A stretch of 64,000 bases of DNA, taken from NCBI RefSeq assembly GCF_000150955.2, contig NC_011697.1, positions 169,830-233,829 on the forward strand, written 5' to 3'. This document shows positions 33,446 through 43,222 of this stretch, piece after piece; positions within the stretch are counted from its first letter, which is position 1, and every line of letters begins with the position of its first letter. The notes under the pieces were generated by a model, which was not told the origin of the DNA, made no database searches, and saw only the letters and a list, made by a program, of their open reading frames with translations. A program made the translations under genes and the position numbers. The DNA is from Phaeodactylum tricornutum CCAP 1055/1. Taxonomy: Eukaryota; Bacillariophyta; Bacillariophyceae; Surirellales; Neidiaceae.

Positions 33446-35242
33446 TCACTCTCCACAAAGTTGCAGAAGCGAGTAGATTGCTGGAAGCTCTCGTCCCTCG
33501 GCCGATAGCGGAACATTGCCGGGCCGAACACTCATGACAGGATAACCAATGCCCGCTTCCCGTGCGGCAACGAGCTCGGCTTCTGCGTCACTGCAAAACA
33601 CAATGGCGGAAGGTGCGACTTGGAGCGTTTGAGCAATGGCTGTGTACGACCCTGCTTCCTTTTTAGGACCAGCTGTGGGAATGTCAAAGTGCCCGGACAA
33701 ATACGGCAACAAGTCGCCTTCGGTCGAGTTGCCAAACAAAAGCTTTTGAGCAGCCACCGACCCAGAAGAATAAATGTAGACACGGACGCCGTGTCGTTGC
33801 ATCCATTGACAAGTAGGAACAAAGTCGCTGTATATGTGTCCCTTCAGCTCACCGCGAGCGTATCCAGTCTTCCAAATGTCCCCCTGAAGCGCTTTGAGTG
33901 TAGCAGATTTGAAGTCTCGATCCATCATGTATCGTACCATCCCAGCGACGTCTTGTCGAATCGTACCCGCAACAGGCGAGTCGCTGTGGGCATCCGCTTC
34001 GCCGGCCAACGCTTTAGCCAACTGCTGATATTTGTCGCTTGCGGCCACGTGCCCTTTCAGATAAGAGTCCAAACGCTCCCGGACGTACGGAAACAGTCGG
34101 TCCTTGACAAAGGAAATACTTGTGGTACATCCTTCAATGTCCAGTAGTAAAATCTTCGCATCGCGGGGCAGAATTGGTACCGCGTTGGCGACGACGTCGC
34201 GGTGGTTGTCGGCGGCCTTGAGCCCGTGAAACCCAGTCGTCTTGAGTTTTTTGAGGGGAGGCTCGTCGACAGTCTTTTCGACGAGGTCCTCCTTGTCCTC
34301 GCCTTCGCGATACGTCCCTTGCAATGGTTTAAGTCCGGAATCAATGCCCATGGCTTTCATTTGCACGGCCGATTGGAAGAGATAATCAAAACTTTCGCAT
34401 TGCGTTTTGGCCTGCTCCCAGCTATCGCCCCAAACGTAGAGACCGTGACGACGCACGAGTACCGCGTTGCTCTTAGGGTACGCCTGAATGGCGGCTTGCA
34501 GCTGCGTGGCCAGTTGGTCTTCCGAGGGACGATTGTCGATGATGGGGATCTCGAGAACGTCGTCGTAGGCGTGGTTGCCGACGCCTTTGAGCATTTCCAG
34601 GTGGGTAACGTTAAGAGTTTGAGCGGTTTCGGTCGGATCCAACAAGGTAGCCATTTGCGCGTGCATTGAATGAGTGTGAATGACGCAAGTTGCGGTTGGT
34701 CTATACTTGTAGACCACGTACCAGAGCGGGGTGCAGGCCGACTGTCTTAGATTCGGCGTCCTCGGGGGAACGATAACTTTCCGATCCATATCCAGTTCAA
34801 AGACGTCGTCACCAATCATATCTTCCTTTTGAATCCCCGAGGGGGCCACAAACACTCTCCAAGGGCGATTCTGCGATGGACCTCCCACTCGAATAGAAAC
34901 ACCCCCACCTGTTCCTGTCGCCCATCCCTGTCTGTAGAAGGTCTCACACAACTGCGCAATCAAGCTACGTGCGGCTTGGGCTTGTTCCGCGTCGTTCCTA
35001 TCCAGGATTCCCGTACCTTGCGAACGCGAGTGAACAGCGTCAAGTTCCGTCTGTCCCGCCCCGATCCGAGTCCAGCCCGATTGAAGGCCAATCCAGCGAC
35101 GTTGTGACCCGTACAACTGCAGTCGGCCTTGCTGCGTGACGGGAAAAAGTTGCGGTGCCAAGGCTCCGTTGGACCAACCTTGGCCGGGTACTGACGTATC
35201 GCCAGAGGCGGAAACGTTCTGGTGCGAGCCGTTCGAAAGCAT
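33446..35242 (-). CDS. MtnB-MtnC fusion, methylthioribulose-1-P dehydratase / enolase-phosphatase
   Basis: A bifunctional enzyme of the methionine salvage pathway. From the ATG at 35242 it has 598 residues in one exon. Residues about 85-320 are the class II aldolase-like dehydratase MtnB: zinc ligands in CVIHTHSMHAQ and RRHGLYVWG, and the acid in HLEMLKGVG. It converts 5-methylthioribulose-1-phosphate to the diketo phosphate. Residues about 365-598 are the HAD-type enolase-phosphatase MtnC (LLDIEGCTTSISFVKDRLFPY, YIYSSGSVAAQKLLFG, FCSDAEAELVAAREAG), which enolises and dephosphorylates it. Plants carry the same fusion (DEP1). The 80-residue N-terminal extension is unusual and low in acids. The frame stays open for 56 more codons upstream without an ATG, so an upstream exon is possible. 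Confidence 0.93.
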   Translation of the reverse strand: MLSNGSHQNVSASGDTSVPGQGWSNGALAPQLFPVTQQGRLQLYGSQRRWIGLQSGWTRIGAGQTELDAVHSRSQGTGILDRNDAEQAQAARSLIAQLCETFYRQGWATGTGGGVSIRVGGPSQNRPWRVFVAPSGIQKEDMIGDDVFELDMDRKVIVPPRTPNLRQSACTPLWYVVYKYRPTATCVIHTHSMHAQMATLLDPTETAQTLNVTHLEMLKGVGNHAYDDVLEIPIIDNRPSEDQLATQLQAAIQAYPKSNAVLVRRHGLYVWGDSWEQAKTQCESFDYLFQSAVQMKAMGIDSGLKPLQGTYREGEDKEDLVEKTVDEPPLKKLKTTGFHGLKAADNHRDVVANAVPILPRDAKILLLDIEGCTTSISFVKDRLFPYVRERLDSYLKGHVAASDKYQQLAKALAGEADAHSDSPVAGTIRQDVAGMVRYMMDRDFKSATLKALQGDIWKTGYARGELKGHIYSDFVPTCQWMQRHGVRVYIYSSGSVAAQKLLFGNSTEGDLLPYLSGHFDIPTAGPKKEAGSYTAIAQTLQVAPSAIVFCSDAEAELVAAREAGIGYPVMSVRPGNVPLSAEGRELPAIYSLLQLCGE

Positions 35243-36233
35243 GATGGAACCACTGAAAGAATATGCTTCCTTGAGAGAGCAGAGAGAGGCTGGAGAATCG
35301 TCTGGAAATTTTTCTGGTAGCCGCTCTTGCAGTCGACTTCGCAGCTTGTAGAATCTGTGCCTCGGACTGCGGATCGGTACGCGTTGACGTCTACTCAAGG
35401 GGCTGGACACCTCTCTACCTTAGCCAGCTCTAGAAAGTGATGTGAAGACAATGAAAGTAGGTCGGTCACGTAACTCGCCTGATTCCCGATTTGTTATTGC
35501 ACAGGGCAGGGTTTGACGGTAGATTCCAGACGGATTTTTATTAGTTTACGTGGCGGCTCCACGACTCGGAAATATATATAACTGTCGCCGGCATGTAATC
35601 AGAAGAGGATCGATCCTTTCGCTCACCATATTCTTTGATTTCCTTAACGAAAGTTAGATGTGCCGACTTAAGTGTATTCTCATTTGCAAGGTGCAAGCTT
35701 GACAGGCGTATCCGTTCAATTCGGCAAGTTCTATATTACTCCCTAATAGTGTTCAAAACTATCATCTCGATTCAAACTGGCTACATAAGGTTCTTCAAAA
35801 TTTGGCATTCGGCAACTTGTTTTGAACGACCCACTCCAATGAAAGAGATATGACATTTTCGGACAGTAAGGTTTCTCGATTAAACAGTAGCTAAGAATTT
35901 CTAGCACACAGTTGCTTATTGATTACGTGTAGAGAAATTCGATTTCCGTTTTTTGAGATCGTACAAGAGAACACCATACTCTCTAATTGTGATAGAACTG
36001 GAAATATGAACGGAGAAGTTTCCCTATCTAAACGATTTGAAAAGTTGGATCTAGCGGCAGTTGTTTTAATTGAAAGACCGCTCTTTGAAATACGACCCCG
36101 CACTGAGAGCCAAAAACGATTCGCTGTTTAATTTTTGCGCCTTCTCCGCACGGTTTCGGCTTTTGGCCAAATTTACAATCTCACATTCGCTAACAACTGA
36201 AGTTGCAATTTGTAGACCGCGATAAAAGCCACC
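35243..36233. other. divergent promoter region, MtnBC / repeat protein
   Basis: About 1 kb without a supported gene. A TATA-like stretch (AAATATATATAAC) lies near 35571-35583. Short frames at 35635-36131 have no features. The right end holds a good start context (AAAGCCACCATGA) for the repeat protein. Confidence 0.5.
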
Positions 36234-38405
36234 ATGAAGACTTCGTTTGCCCTCCTTTCTCTCTTCTACCCTTTGCTGGTGCTTGGTATTGCCCAGGCGC
36301 AGTCTGCTGTCTCGCAACAGCCTGACAAGTTGGTGAGTATAGCTGCCCTGTAGGAACTCGATCCAAGCCTGGTGTTGTCTCATTGCCTAAACTTTGAAAC
36401 GAATCATTAATTATCTTCAGCTTAACCTCACGTTCCCTCTTGCTTGCGATTTTCAATAGAACAATGGTGTCCCATCCGTCCTTGATGTTGCTGGTCGCCG
36501 CCTCAAGAAGGGAGGCTCCAGCTATCATGGTGAAGGCAAAGGCGGCACAGCTTCGTCCAGCGCGGACAGCAAGGGCAAGGGCGGCAAAGGTGCTTCCGGC
36601 TCTACGAAAAGCACCAAGTCCTCCAAGTCTCGCAAGTCTGCGAAGGATCCCAAATCAGAAAAGCACCCCAAAGCCACCAACGCACCTGCTCCGGTTGGAA
36701 CTCCCGTAGTCGCCCCTGTTGTGGCCCCCATCCCATCTCCCGTGGTCGCCCCTGTTGTGGCACCCATTCCATCTCCTGTTGTCACCCCCGTTATCGCTCC
36801 CGTTCCATCTCCCGTTGTCGCCCCTGTTGTGGCCCCCATTCCGTCTCCTGTTGTCGCTCCCGTCCCGTCTCCCGTGGTTGCCCCGTCCTATCTCCCACCG
36901 TTCCTACTATGGAGGTTGTGGGTGTGGAATACAACATCGCGGTGGGAGACACCATGGGGACTGACATGATGGACCTCCTAACAGAGATCGAAACGGATCT
37001 GGTTGATGCCATGGATACCTTGGCGCCTGAAATTGTCGCAGAGATTCTTGCCCCCGGTGGACGTTACTTGAAGGCTAATGTTTTGGCCCTTCGAAATGAG
37101 CGCCGTCTGAATGCTGTAGTGCAGTTGCCGACTGCCATTGATTCCTTAATGATGATGGGTACGTGGAGAGTTGGATGAAGATAAGATGTGCCGTTGCTAG
37201 ACGTGTTGTGGATCTAACGGTTGTTCTGGCTTTTTGTTTGTTTTTCAGAGTGCGCTGATTTTGTGGCTGGCGACGGTGTGCTTTGCTTTGACGTTGTTCA
37301 CAACATTACTCTAATTATCAGCGGTGACACTGTACCGGAGGTATTTGCGGGGCTGTTTGAAGCAGACATGGACACCGCGATTGAAGAAGATCGGCTACAA
37401 GACGAATTGATTGAGATCAATCCTAACTCTACGGTGATTGTCTTTCCCTCTCCCGTGGATGCTCCTGTCGATGCACCGACGGATGCTCCTACACCCCTCG
37501 AGCCCACGCCGGCGGAACCGACCCCAGCGGAGCCCACGCCGGCGGAACCGACCCCAGCGGAGCCCACGCCGGCGGAACCGACCCCTGCGGAGCCCACGCC
37601 GGCGGAACCGACCCCTGCGGAGCCCACGCCGGCGGAACCGACCCCTGCGGAGCCCACTCCGGCGGAACCGACCCCAGCGGAGCCCACGCCGGCGGAACCG
37701 ACCCCTGCGGAGCCCACGCCGGCGGAACCGACCCCTGCCGAGCCCACGCCGGCGGAACCGACCCCTGCCGAGCCCACTCCGGCGGAACCGACCCCATCAG
37801 GCTCGTCGGAAGCCCCGTCTAGCGCTCCTTCAGGCTCGTCGGAAGCCCCGTCTAGTGCTCCTTCAGGCTCGTCGGAAGCCCCGTCTAGTGCTCCTTCAGG
37901 CTCGTCGGAAGCCCCGTCTAGCGCTCCTTCAGGCTCGTCGGAGGCCCCTTCTAGCGCTCCTTCAGGCTCGTCGGAAGCCCCTTCTAGCGCTCCTTCAGAC
38001 TCGTCGGAAGCCCCTTCTAGCGCCCCTTCAGGCTCGTCGGAAGCCCCTTCTAGCGCTCCTTCAGACTCGTCGGAAGCCCCTTCTAGCGCTCCTTCAGGCT
38101 CGTCGGAAGCCCCTTCTAGCGCTCCTTCAGACTCGTCGGAAGCCCCTTCTAGCGCTCCTTCAGGCTCGTCGGAAGCCCCTTCTAGCGCTCCTTCAGGCTC
38201 GTCGGAAGCCCCTTCTAGCGCTCCTTCAGACTCGTCGGAAGCCCCTTCTAGCGCTCCTTCAGACTCGTCGGAAGCCCCTTCTAGCGCTCCTTCAGGCTCG
38301 TCGGAAGCCCCTTCTAGCGCTCCTTCAGACTCGTCGGAAGCCCCTTCTAGCGCTCCTTCAGACTCGTCGGAAGCCCCTTCTAGCGCTCCTGATGGCTTGG
38401 ATTAA
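36234..38405 (+). CDS. secreted repeat protein with silaffin-like lysine cluster
   Basis: A secreted protein of about 651 residues not assignable to a named family. Exons are 36234-36332, 36460-37158 and 37249-38405 (introns GTGAGT...AATAG and GTACGT...TTCAG). Exon 1 encodes a signal peptide ending near AQA. Exon 2 begins with GRRLKKGG and a Lys/Ser/Gly-rich part in which eight lysines stand at every third position (codons 36607-36672). Then come Pro-Val-Ala repeats (to about 36890), a globular segment of about 190 residues with few Cys, 20 EPTPA pentapeptides and 18 copies of an 11-residue Ser/Pro/Glu unit. The frame changes once inside a C run near 36880-36890 (one base short). Lys clusters, RxL and phosphorylatable Ser blocks recall diatom silica proteins; adhesive mucin-like protein is the alternative. 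Confidence 0.8.
36700..36893 (+). repeat. Pro-Val-Ala coding repeat
   Basis: Imperfect tandem repeat coding for VAPVVAPIPSPV-like units within exon 2 of the secreted repeat protein. About six to eight partial units, with third-position differences. Confidence 0.8.
37500..37796 (+). repeat. 30-bp minisatellite coding EPTPAEPTPA
   Basis: About ten tandem copies of a 30-bp unit, each coding two EPTPA pentapeptides. Copies are nearly identical and differ at a few third positions (CCA/CCT, GCG/GCC, ACG/ACT), a sign of recent copy-number change. It also leaves long open frames on the other strand, which are artefacts. Confidence 0.95.
37797..38390 (+). repeat. 33-bp minisatellite, 18 copies, coding S(G/D)SSEAPSSAP
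   Basis: Eighteen tandem copies of a 33-bp unit coding an 11-residue Ser/Glu/Pro repeat. The second codon is GGC (Gly) in eleven copies and GAC (Asp) in seven, a one-base difference; the first six are all Gly. Copies are otherwise almost identical in DNA. Confidence 0.95.
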
Positions 38406-38678
38406 GCCTCTTCCCAAGAGCCCACCGACCTTCCTATGTAGGAAGGTCCTTTCAAGGCTTCTCATTTTTAGGTTTTACAGAAGCAGTTCTCTAGGTCAAT
38501 ACGTTTCAACGCAATAAAAGCTGGTGTCAGTTTATTTACCACATGTTTCATCGTAACTATTTGTGTCATAATCTCTTGTAATCGTATCATCTCATAAACC
38601 CTCGAGATTAGCTTGCATTTGCTAATGAACCTGAGCAGCTGTGTGGCAAGTTTTTCCGTATGTCAGTGGATCTGTTGT

Positions 38679-40552
38679 TCAAAGAGAGCTTCCACCCACT
38701 TCTTCGCCGTTTGGAATGCGGTAATAGCCCCGATGCTTCTTTGTTGCTTGCATGAGCATCCCACACAGCGTAGCAGTACAACCCAACACAAAGCCAACTG
38801 CAAGCATACTATAGCTTGTCCAATTGCGATTGTCCGGCGGGATGCTTTTGTGTTCACTCACGACCGAATCTTCCCTCGTCGGGAGAAAGACCGGGAGTGG
38901 GCGGTCAACAAAGCTTGTTCCGTTCAGAAAACGCGTTACTAAATCCAACGCGGCTTCCGGCACATTCATGGGAACCAAGTGTCCGCTGTTCAGTACCACT
39001 ACAAACTCCAGGTCCTTATACGTCTTGCTGTACCCTCCAACTTTGGTTTCGCTAGCCAACCAGAGACCTCTCGTGAAACTCCCATTGTTCCATCCTCCGG
39101 AACCTTTCCATTTCATTGCGTCCAGTACTTGTTCGGACCCTTGTACGTTGGTGGTCATATCGCGATCTCCGTTGTAGATAAGAACCCGGATGCCCGCATC
39201 GAGGAGTGCGGCAATGTACGGTGCAACCGAGCGGGGCTCATCGTGAGCCAACAAAAGCTTTCCGGGCAATTCGCTTTGGTGGTCGTCTCGCGCATCGAGT
39301 CGACGGCCGGCACCGGGCATGCATTCAATCCAGTGTCGGTGCGGTACCACATTCAGCGCATCCTGCACCGCTGGTGTATTGTAGAATTGTGCCATGGTCC
39401 CGTCCACGTCGTCTAGAACATCGTAGGCATCCCAGGTACTAACGTCGTACGCGTTCGGTGTCCCCCAGCGGACGGCTCCGGCACCGGCCGCTTCCAAGAC
39501 GGCACCCATAATGTTGCACTCGTCGGGTGTGGTAAACGGATGAAAGGGCGGGGGTAAGTCCACGGCACCAGCCTGGCATTGTTCCCAAATCTGGTGCAGT
39601 CCCCGTTTAGTACTCGAATCGATCATTCCGTGCCACCAGGCGTAATCAATAACGGACGGTCCTTGCGTGTCGGCGTCAATCCAACCGTTGCCGAGGGCAA
39701 TGCCTGCCAAGTTTATGTGCGAATTCTGCTTCTTGGCGTTTTCTTGCTGAATGTAGTGTGCCAAGGATGGAATGTACATGCCGGCTGTGGAGAGAGACGA
39801 TAGAGACGGAAACAAACAATTTGGATTGCATCCAACAGATTGAGATTGTGAGAAGCTGTGGAGGGATGAGTGTCCGTTTGGCGGCTTCGAATGGCCAACG
39901 TACCGTAGGACTCTCCCGCCAAAAATAGTTGTTGGCTTGCGTAGTTGTCAAAGACGTCGTAGAAGTTTCGTAAAAAGCCGTAAAAATCTCTCGCCATTTC
40001 TGTTTCGTTGTGCGGAAAGGTCCCGGTCGAAAATCCCGTACCGTGTGGTTGTTCGACGTAGAGCATGGGACTGGCGTTGGTCCAGGCCCACTTGGTGTTG
40101 GATTGCAAGGGTGTGTGGGGATCGATGCGTTCGTAGCCGGCGGGGAATTCCCCCAGCACGACCGGGCAGTGTTCAAAGAGACACCCCCCGAGACTGCTGC
40201 AGCCCGGGCCTCCGTTGTTCCAGATCAACAAACGGTCGTCAAAGAGGGCGTGGTGTGGTTCGAACAACCAGAACATGAATTCGCCGTGAGCGTCCACGGA
40301 AGATTCCGTCCCCAAGGGCGTCGTCGAGAGCAAACCGGCATACATGGTACCGTCGAAGGTGTCGTACGCCGGTACGATCTTTTCGAGACCCCGTACCAGA
40401 AAATCGTCACGCGTCGGTCGTCGTTTCCCCGTGGTCGTCTCGGCAGGTCCCGGGATACCGTGGACGATGCCCAGTGTCACGACGCACCATCCTACCCGGC
40501 GTGATACCACACCGCGGAGGGAGGGTTTGCCGACGCTTCGGGTCGGTGTCAT
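38679..40552 (-). CDS. membrane-anchored serine carboxypeptidase (S10, Kex1-like)
   Basis: Serine carboxypeptidase of family S10, which removes C-terminal residues in the secretory pathway or vacuole. Exons 40552-39904 and 39784-38679 (intron 119 bp, GTACGT...CCACAG) give 584 residues. The oxyanion motif NGGPGCSS, the nucleophile block GESYAG (restored by the splice), the Asp in YNGDRD and the His in GHLVPMN complete the triad. The N-terminus has a signal peptide after a basic stretch. Near the C-terminus a single hydrophobic segment (YSMLAVGFVLGCTATLCGML) is followed by a basic cytosolic tail with YYRI, a YxxPhi sorting signal. This layout is that of the Golgi pro-hormone carboxypeptidase Kex1. 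Converges with the repeat-protein gene. Confidence 0.93.
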
Positions 40553-40861
40553 GCCAATCGGTCTTGACAAAGAAGGAGCAGCAGCAGCAGTAACGAACAG
40601 GCGTGGGTGTTTTTGGAAAACGCACTGCACGTGTGGTGTGCCGCTTATAGTTCCTTCGTCGCGACACCCTCGTTTCACAGTCAACAGGATCTGGTCGGGA
40701 GCGCCTCGTACGGACGGAACGAGACGTTGGCACGACTAAAACCGTTGATAGAGTACCTGTTTCGATATTCCTGTTGGCACTGCTATGACAGTGGACCTGA
40801 CGACCCACCAATAACATGTTCCAAAACAGGTATAGTCAAGAAAAAGGCTATCTTCCTACCT
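40553..40861 (-). other. carboxypeptidase promoter region
   Basis: 309 bp between the carboxypeptidase start and the transposon end. An AGC trinucleotide run (40576-40590) lies 25 bases upstream of the start codon. No gene seen. Confidence 0.5.
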
Positions 40862-41324
40862 GGGGCGTGCCTCAACGCCACAAGCATAAATAGCCCGAAA
40901 TGGGTTGTTTTTAACGTTTTTAAACTTTAAAAAGCGGTAATTTCCGGTAGGCGTTAAAATTACGAAGTGAGCTATTTTCGGAATCAAATCCACTTAAGGA
41001 TTAGAACTCAGTCCCGGATTTCGTGAAGGATTCTGAATCCTTCACTAAATTAGTGAAGGTTTCTAAATCCTTCACTAAATTAGTGAAGGTTTCCAAATCC
41101 TTCACTAAATTAGTGAAGGTTTCTGAATCCTTCACTAAATTAGTGAAGGATTTAGTAGAGGATTTAGTGAAGGATTTACACTTAGATTTTGAAAGAGAAA
41201 ATTCGGTATTTGGGATGAGCAGGGGTGAAATTTTCGCTATTTGGGAAAAATCACACCGTTTCTAAGTGTATTGATTCTCGCGGGAAATACTTTTTAAGTA
41301 ATCTTTTTAGTTAAGAAAAACCCC
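40862..41324 (+). repeat. left terminal inverted repeat
   Basis: Left arm of the transposon, 463 bp. It starts with GGGGCGTGCC, runs through a tandem array of palindromic units (about 41020-41165) and ends near AAGAAAAACCCC. It pairs with 44468-44205 and then with 43222-43093. Confidence 0.9.
41023..41165 (+). repeat. subterminal array of 29-bp palindromic units
   Basis: Four tandem units of 29 bp, each holding a near-perfect palindrome of the form CCTTCACTAAATTAGTGAAGG. The right arm carries only two units. The units keep an open reading frame in both arms, which is probably accidental. Arrays of this kind at transposon ends often bind transposase. Confidence 0.85.
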
Positions 41325-41362
41325 TTATCCTATGTTAGACCACAAGGATTGTTTTCGTGGTC

Positions 41363-41899
41363 ATGCCTTCACATTCACAGTCAGTTGCCTCCAATGGTGA
41401 GGACTTGGGGATGGCATTGACCCATGCAAACGATTACTCAACAAAAGTCAGAAACACAACTACTATGAAGCTAGAAATTGTTGGCCTTGCCGTCTTGGAT
41501 GACAAACGTACTATAGAAAATTACTTGCTGCCAAAGTACATTGCAAGTGCGTCATATGTCCGTCACTCTGGACCGTCGGCATTTGGATGTCACGTCGCAC
41601 TTCATCCCTTCAACGCAGGGTTTGGTGCAGAGCGGGTACCTGTTGCCGTTGTAGATTGCATCCGGAGTGGGCCCCACACGACGCGCTTTCGGACGGCGAA
41701 ACGCTGTAATGGCGCTGCCCTTGTTTGGAGAGCCTCCGCCCACACGGTCGACAGCTTGTTAATTGTCAACTACTCCTTTGACACGCACGCGTTGGAAACC
41801 TTGGACATTATTGTCCCCAGTAACGTGACGTTTGTTGCGCTCCTGACCGCCCTTGAGGATTTGTATTCTGATTTTCGACGACGGCGTCCCGGTAACTAA
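41363..41899 (+). CDS. unassigned frame inside the transposon
   Basis: A plus-strand frame of 178 codons from the ATG at 41363. I recognise no family. The first 35 residues are polar, and the rest alternates hydrophobic and charged stretches like a folded protein (for example LEIVGLAVLDDKRTIENYLLP and NVTFVALLTALEDLYSDF). Its last 40 bases overlap the captured dehydrogenase DNA on the other strand, so the end at least is accidental. It could be a second captured fragment, an element gene or noise. Confidence 0.35.
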   Translation: MPSHSQSVASNGEDLGMALTHANDYSTKVRNTTTMKLEIVGLAVLDDKRTIENYLLPKYIASASYVRHSGPSAFGCHVALHPFNAGFGAERVPVAVVDCIRSGPHTTRFRTAKRCNGAALVWRASAHTVDSLLIVNYSFDTHALETLDIIVPSNVTFVALLTALEDLYSDFRRRRPGN

Positions 41900-42990
41900 A
41901 GGTACCGCTCTGAACGTATTGACCGGTAATATGCACATGATTCCCTTCTAGTAGGAGCAAACCAAACCCCAAGGCTTTTGGCAGTGCCCCATTTGATACC
42001 TTTGCCATTTCCCGACGCGCCTTAAAGATTTTAGCGATTTGACGGTACACGTTCCGGCTCGGATTCCTATCTTGCGCAGAGTCCATCTCATTGCCGGTAG
42101 GACGAATACGACTAATCTGTGATGGCCCTTTGAAACCGGTCCACCTGGAGCTCAACCAATCCGTCTCCTTTTCCACATACATCTTGGAAGCTTCCAAATC
42201 CTTCTCGTAGCTTTCCAACGTAAAGTCACGGATTTTTTAACATCTTCTTTGGATAAGGTTCCTCCTTCAATCAATCACTTTTCGAAAATATCCAGGGTCG
42301 GTGGGTGTCGAGAAAGTTCCTTATAGAGTTTGGGTTGCGTAAAGGCCGGCTGATCCAATTTGTTGGGACCATTACGACGGTAGCAGACCATCTCGATAAT
42401 GACATCCATGCCCCATTCGTGACGCCATTCGACGGCGGTCTCGAGTGCCGTCGATACTGCTAGGGGATCGTCGCCGTTGCAGTGAAAGATGGGGCAATTG
42501 AAGGCCTTGCCCAAATCCGACGAGTAGGGCGTCGAGAGCGAATGTAGGGGGTTGATGGTGAGGCCAATCTGATTGTTGATGATGACGTGAATGGTTCCAC
42601 CGACATCAAAATCGGGCACATCGGCCATTTGCATGGTCTCGTAGACTACCCCTTGCCCGGCAAAGGCGGCGTCTCCGTGCAACAGGATGGGTAAAACGTT
42701 ACGATATCTTCTTCTGGCTGATGGGCTTGGTAACATGCCCGGACAGCGAGAACATCTTTTTTTTCTAGAATGCACTGTGCCGGACCGAGTGCTCGCTCAT
42801 TCGCAGCTTTGCCCGAGAACAACGGCTCGTAGGGTTCTTCGTTGTCCGAAATCTCTTTGGCGGCTTGCGAGTAAAAGCTGACCCCAACAAACCCCCTTGG
42901 TGACAGGATAAATTCGTGCTGATCCCCCTTACTGTCAAAGCCTAGCGTTGCTTTCTGCACTTTCTCCTTTTTGTCGCCGCTGCCCAATAT
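41860..42990 (-). pseudogene. captured, broken fragment of 2-oxoglutarate dehydrogenase E1
   Basis: Minus-strand DNA coding part of the E1 subunit (SucA/OGDH) of the 2-oxoglutarate dehydrogenase complex of the TCA cycle. Clear matches in order are VLPILLHGDAAFAGQGVVYE, DFDVGGTIHVIINNQIG, STPYSSDLGKAFNCPIFHCN, the RRNGPNKLDQPAF block (normally RRNGHNELDQPAF) and SRIRPTG, then LLLEGNHVHITGQ and VVENQNT. It is uninterrupted by introns over 1.1 kb but broken: the frame changes near 42700-42720, there is a stop after TLDIFEK (42275) and a further shift near 42220. The key His of the catalytic block is replaced by Pro. Both ends stop abruptly, so it is a partial copy. The functional gene must lie elsewhere. 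Confidence 0.92.
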
Positions 42991-43092
42991 CTCAGCCAGT
43001 GTTGTACTTCACGTCGTGAACAGGAAAGAGTTGGCTGCTGGGTGGAGAGTCAAAAATTTTATGGAAGGAACTGGTGAATTAAATGTAAATAT

Positions 43093-43222
43093 GGGGCTGT
43101 TCTTAATTAAAAAGATTACTTAAAAAGTATTTCCCGCGAGAATCAAAACACTTAGAAACAGTGTGATTTTTCCCAAATAGCGAAAATTTCACCCCTGCTC
43201 ATCCCAAATACCGAATTTTCTC
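43093..43222 (-). repeat. inner part of the right terminal inverted repeat
   Basis: Pairs with the inner part of the left arm (about 41195-41324), with a few mismatches. It is separated from the rest of the right arm by the inserted element at 43223-44204. Confidence 0.88.

Noticed and set aside
37298-37777. Minus-strand frame of Gly-Ser-Ala-Gly-Val repeats, elastin-like
   Set aside because: It is the reverse reading of the EPTPA minisatellite; the plus frame has the signal peptide, introns and continuity.
37500-38390. Tandem arrays as CRISPR
   Set aside because: Units are contiguous, coding and without spacers, in a eukaryotic gene.
37438-38517. 359-codon Arg/Pro/Leu repeat frame on the plus strand
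   Set aside because: Shifted reading of the same two minisatellites, with no start exon.
41023-41265. Small repeat protein in the transposon arm
   Set aside because: A translation of the 29-bp tandem units; the same frame appears in the other arm only because the arms are copies.
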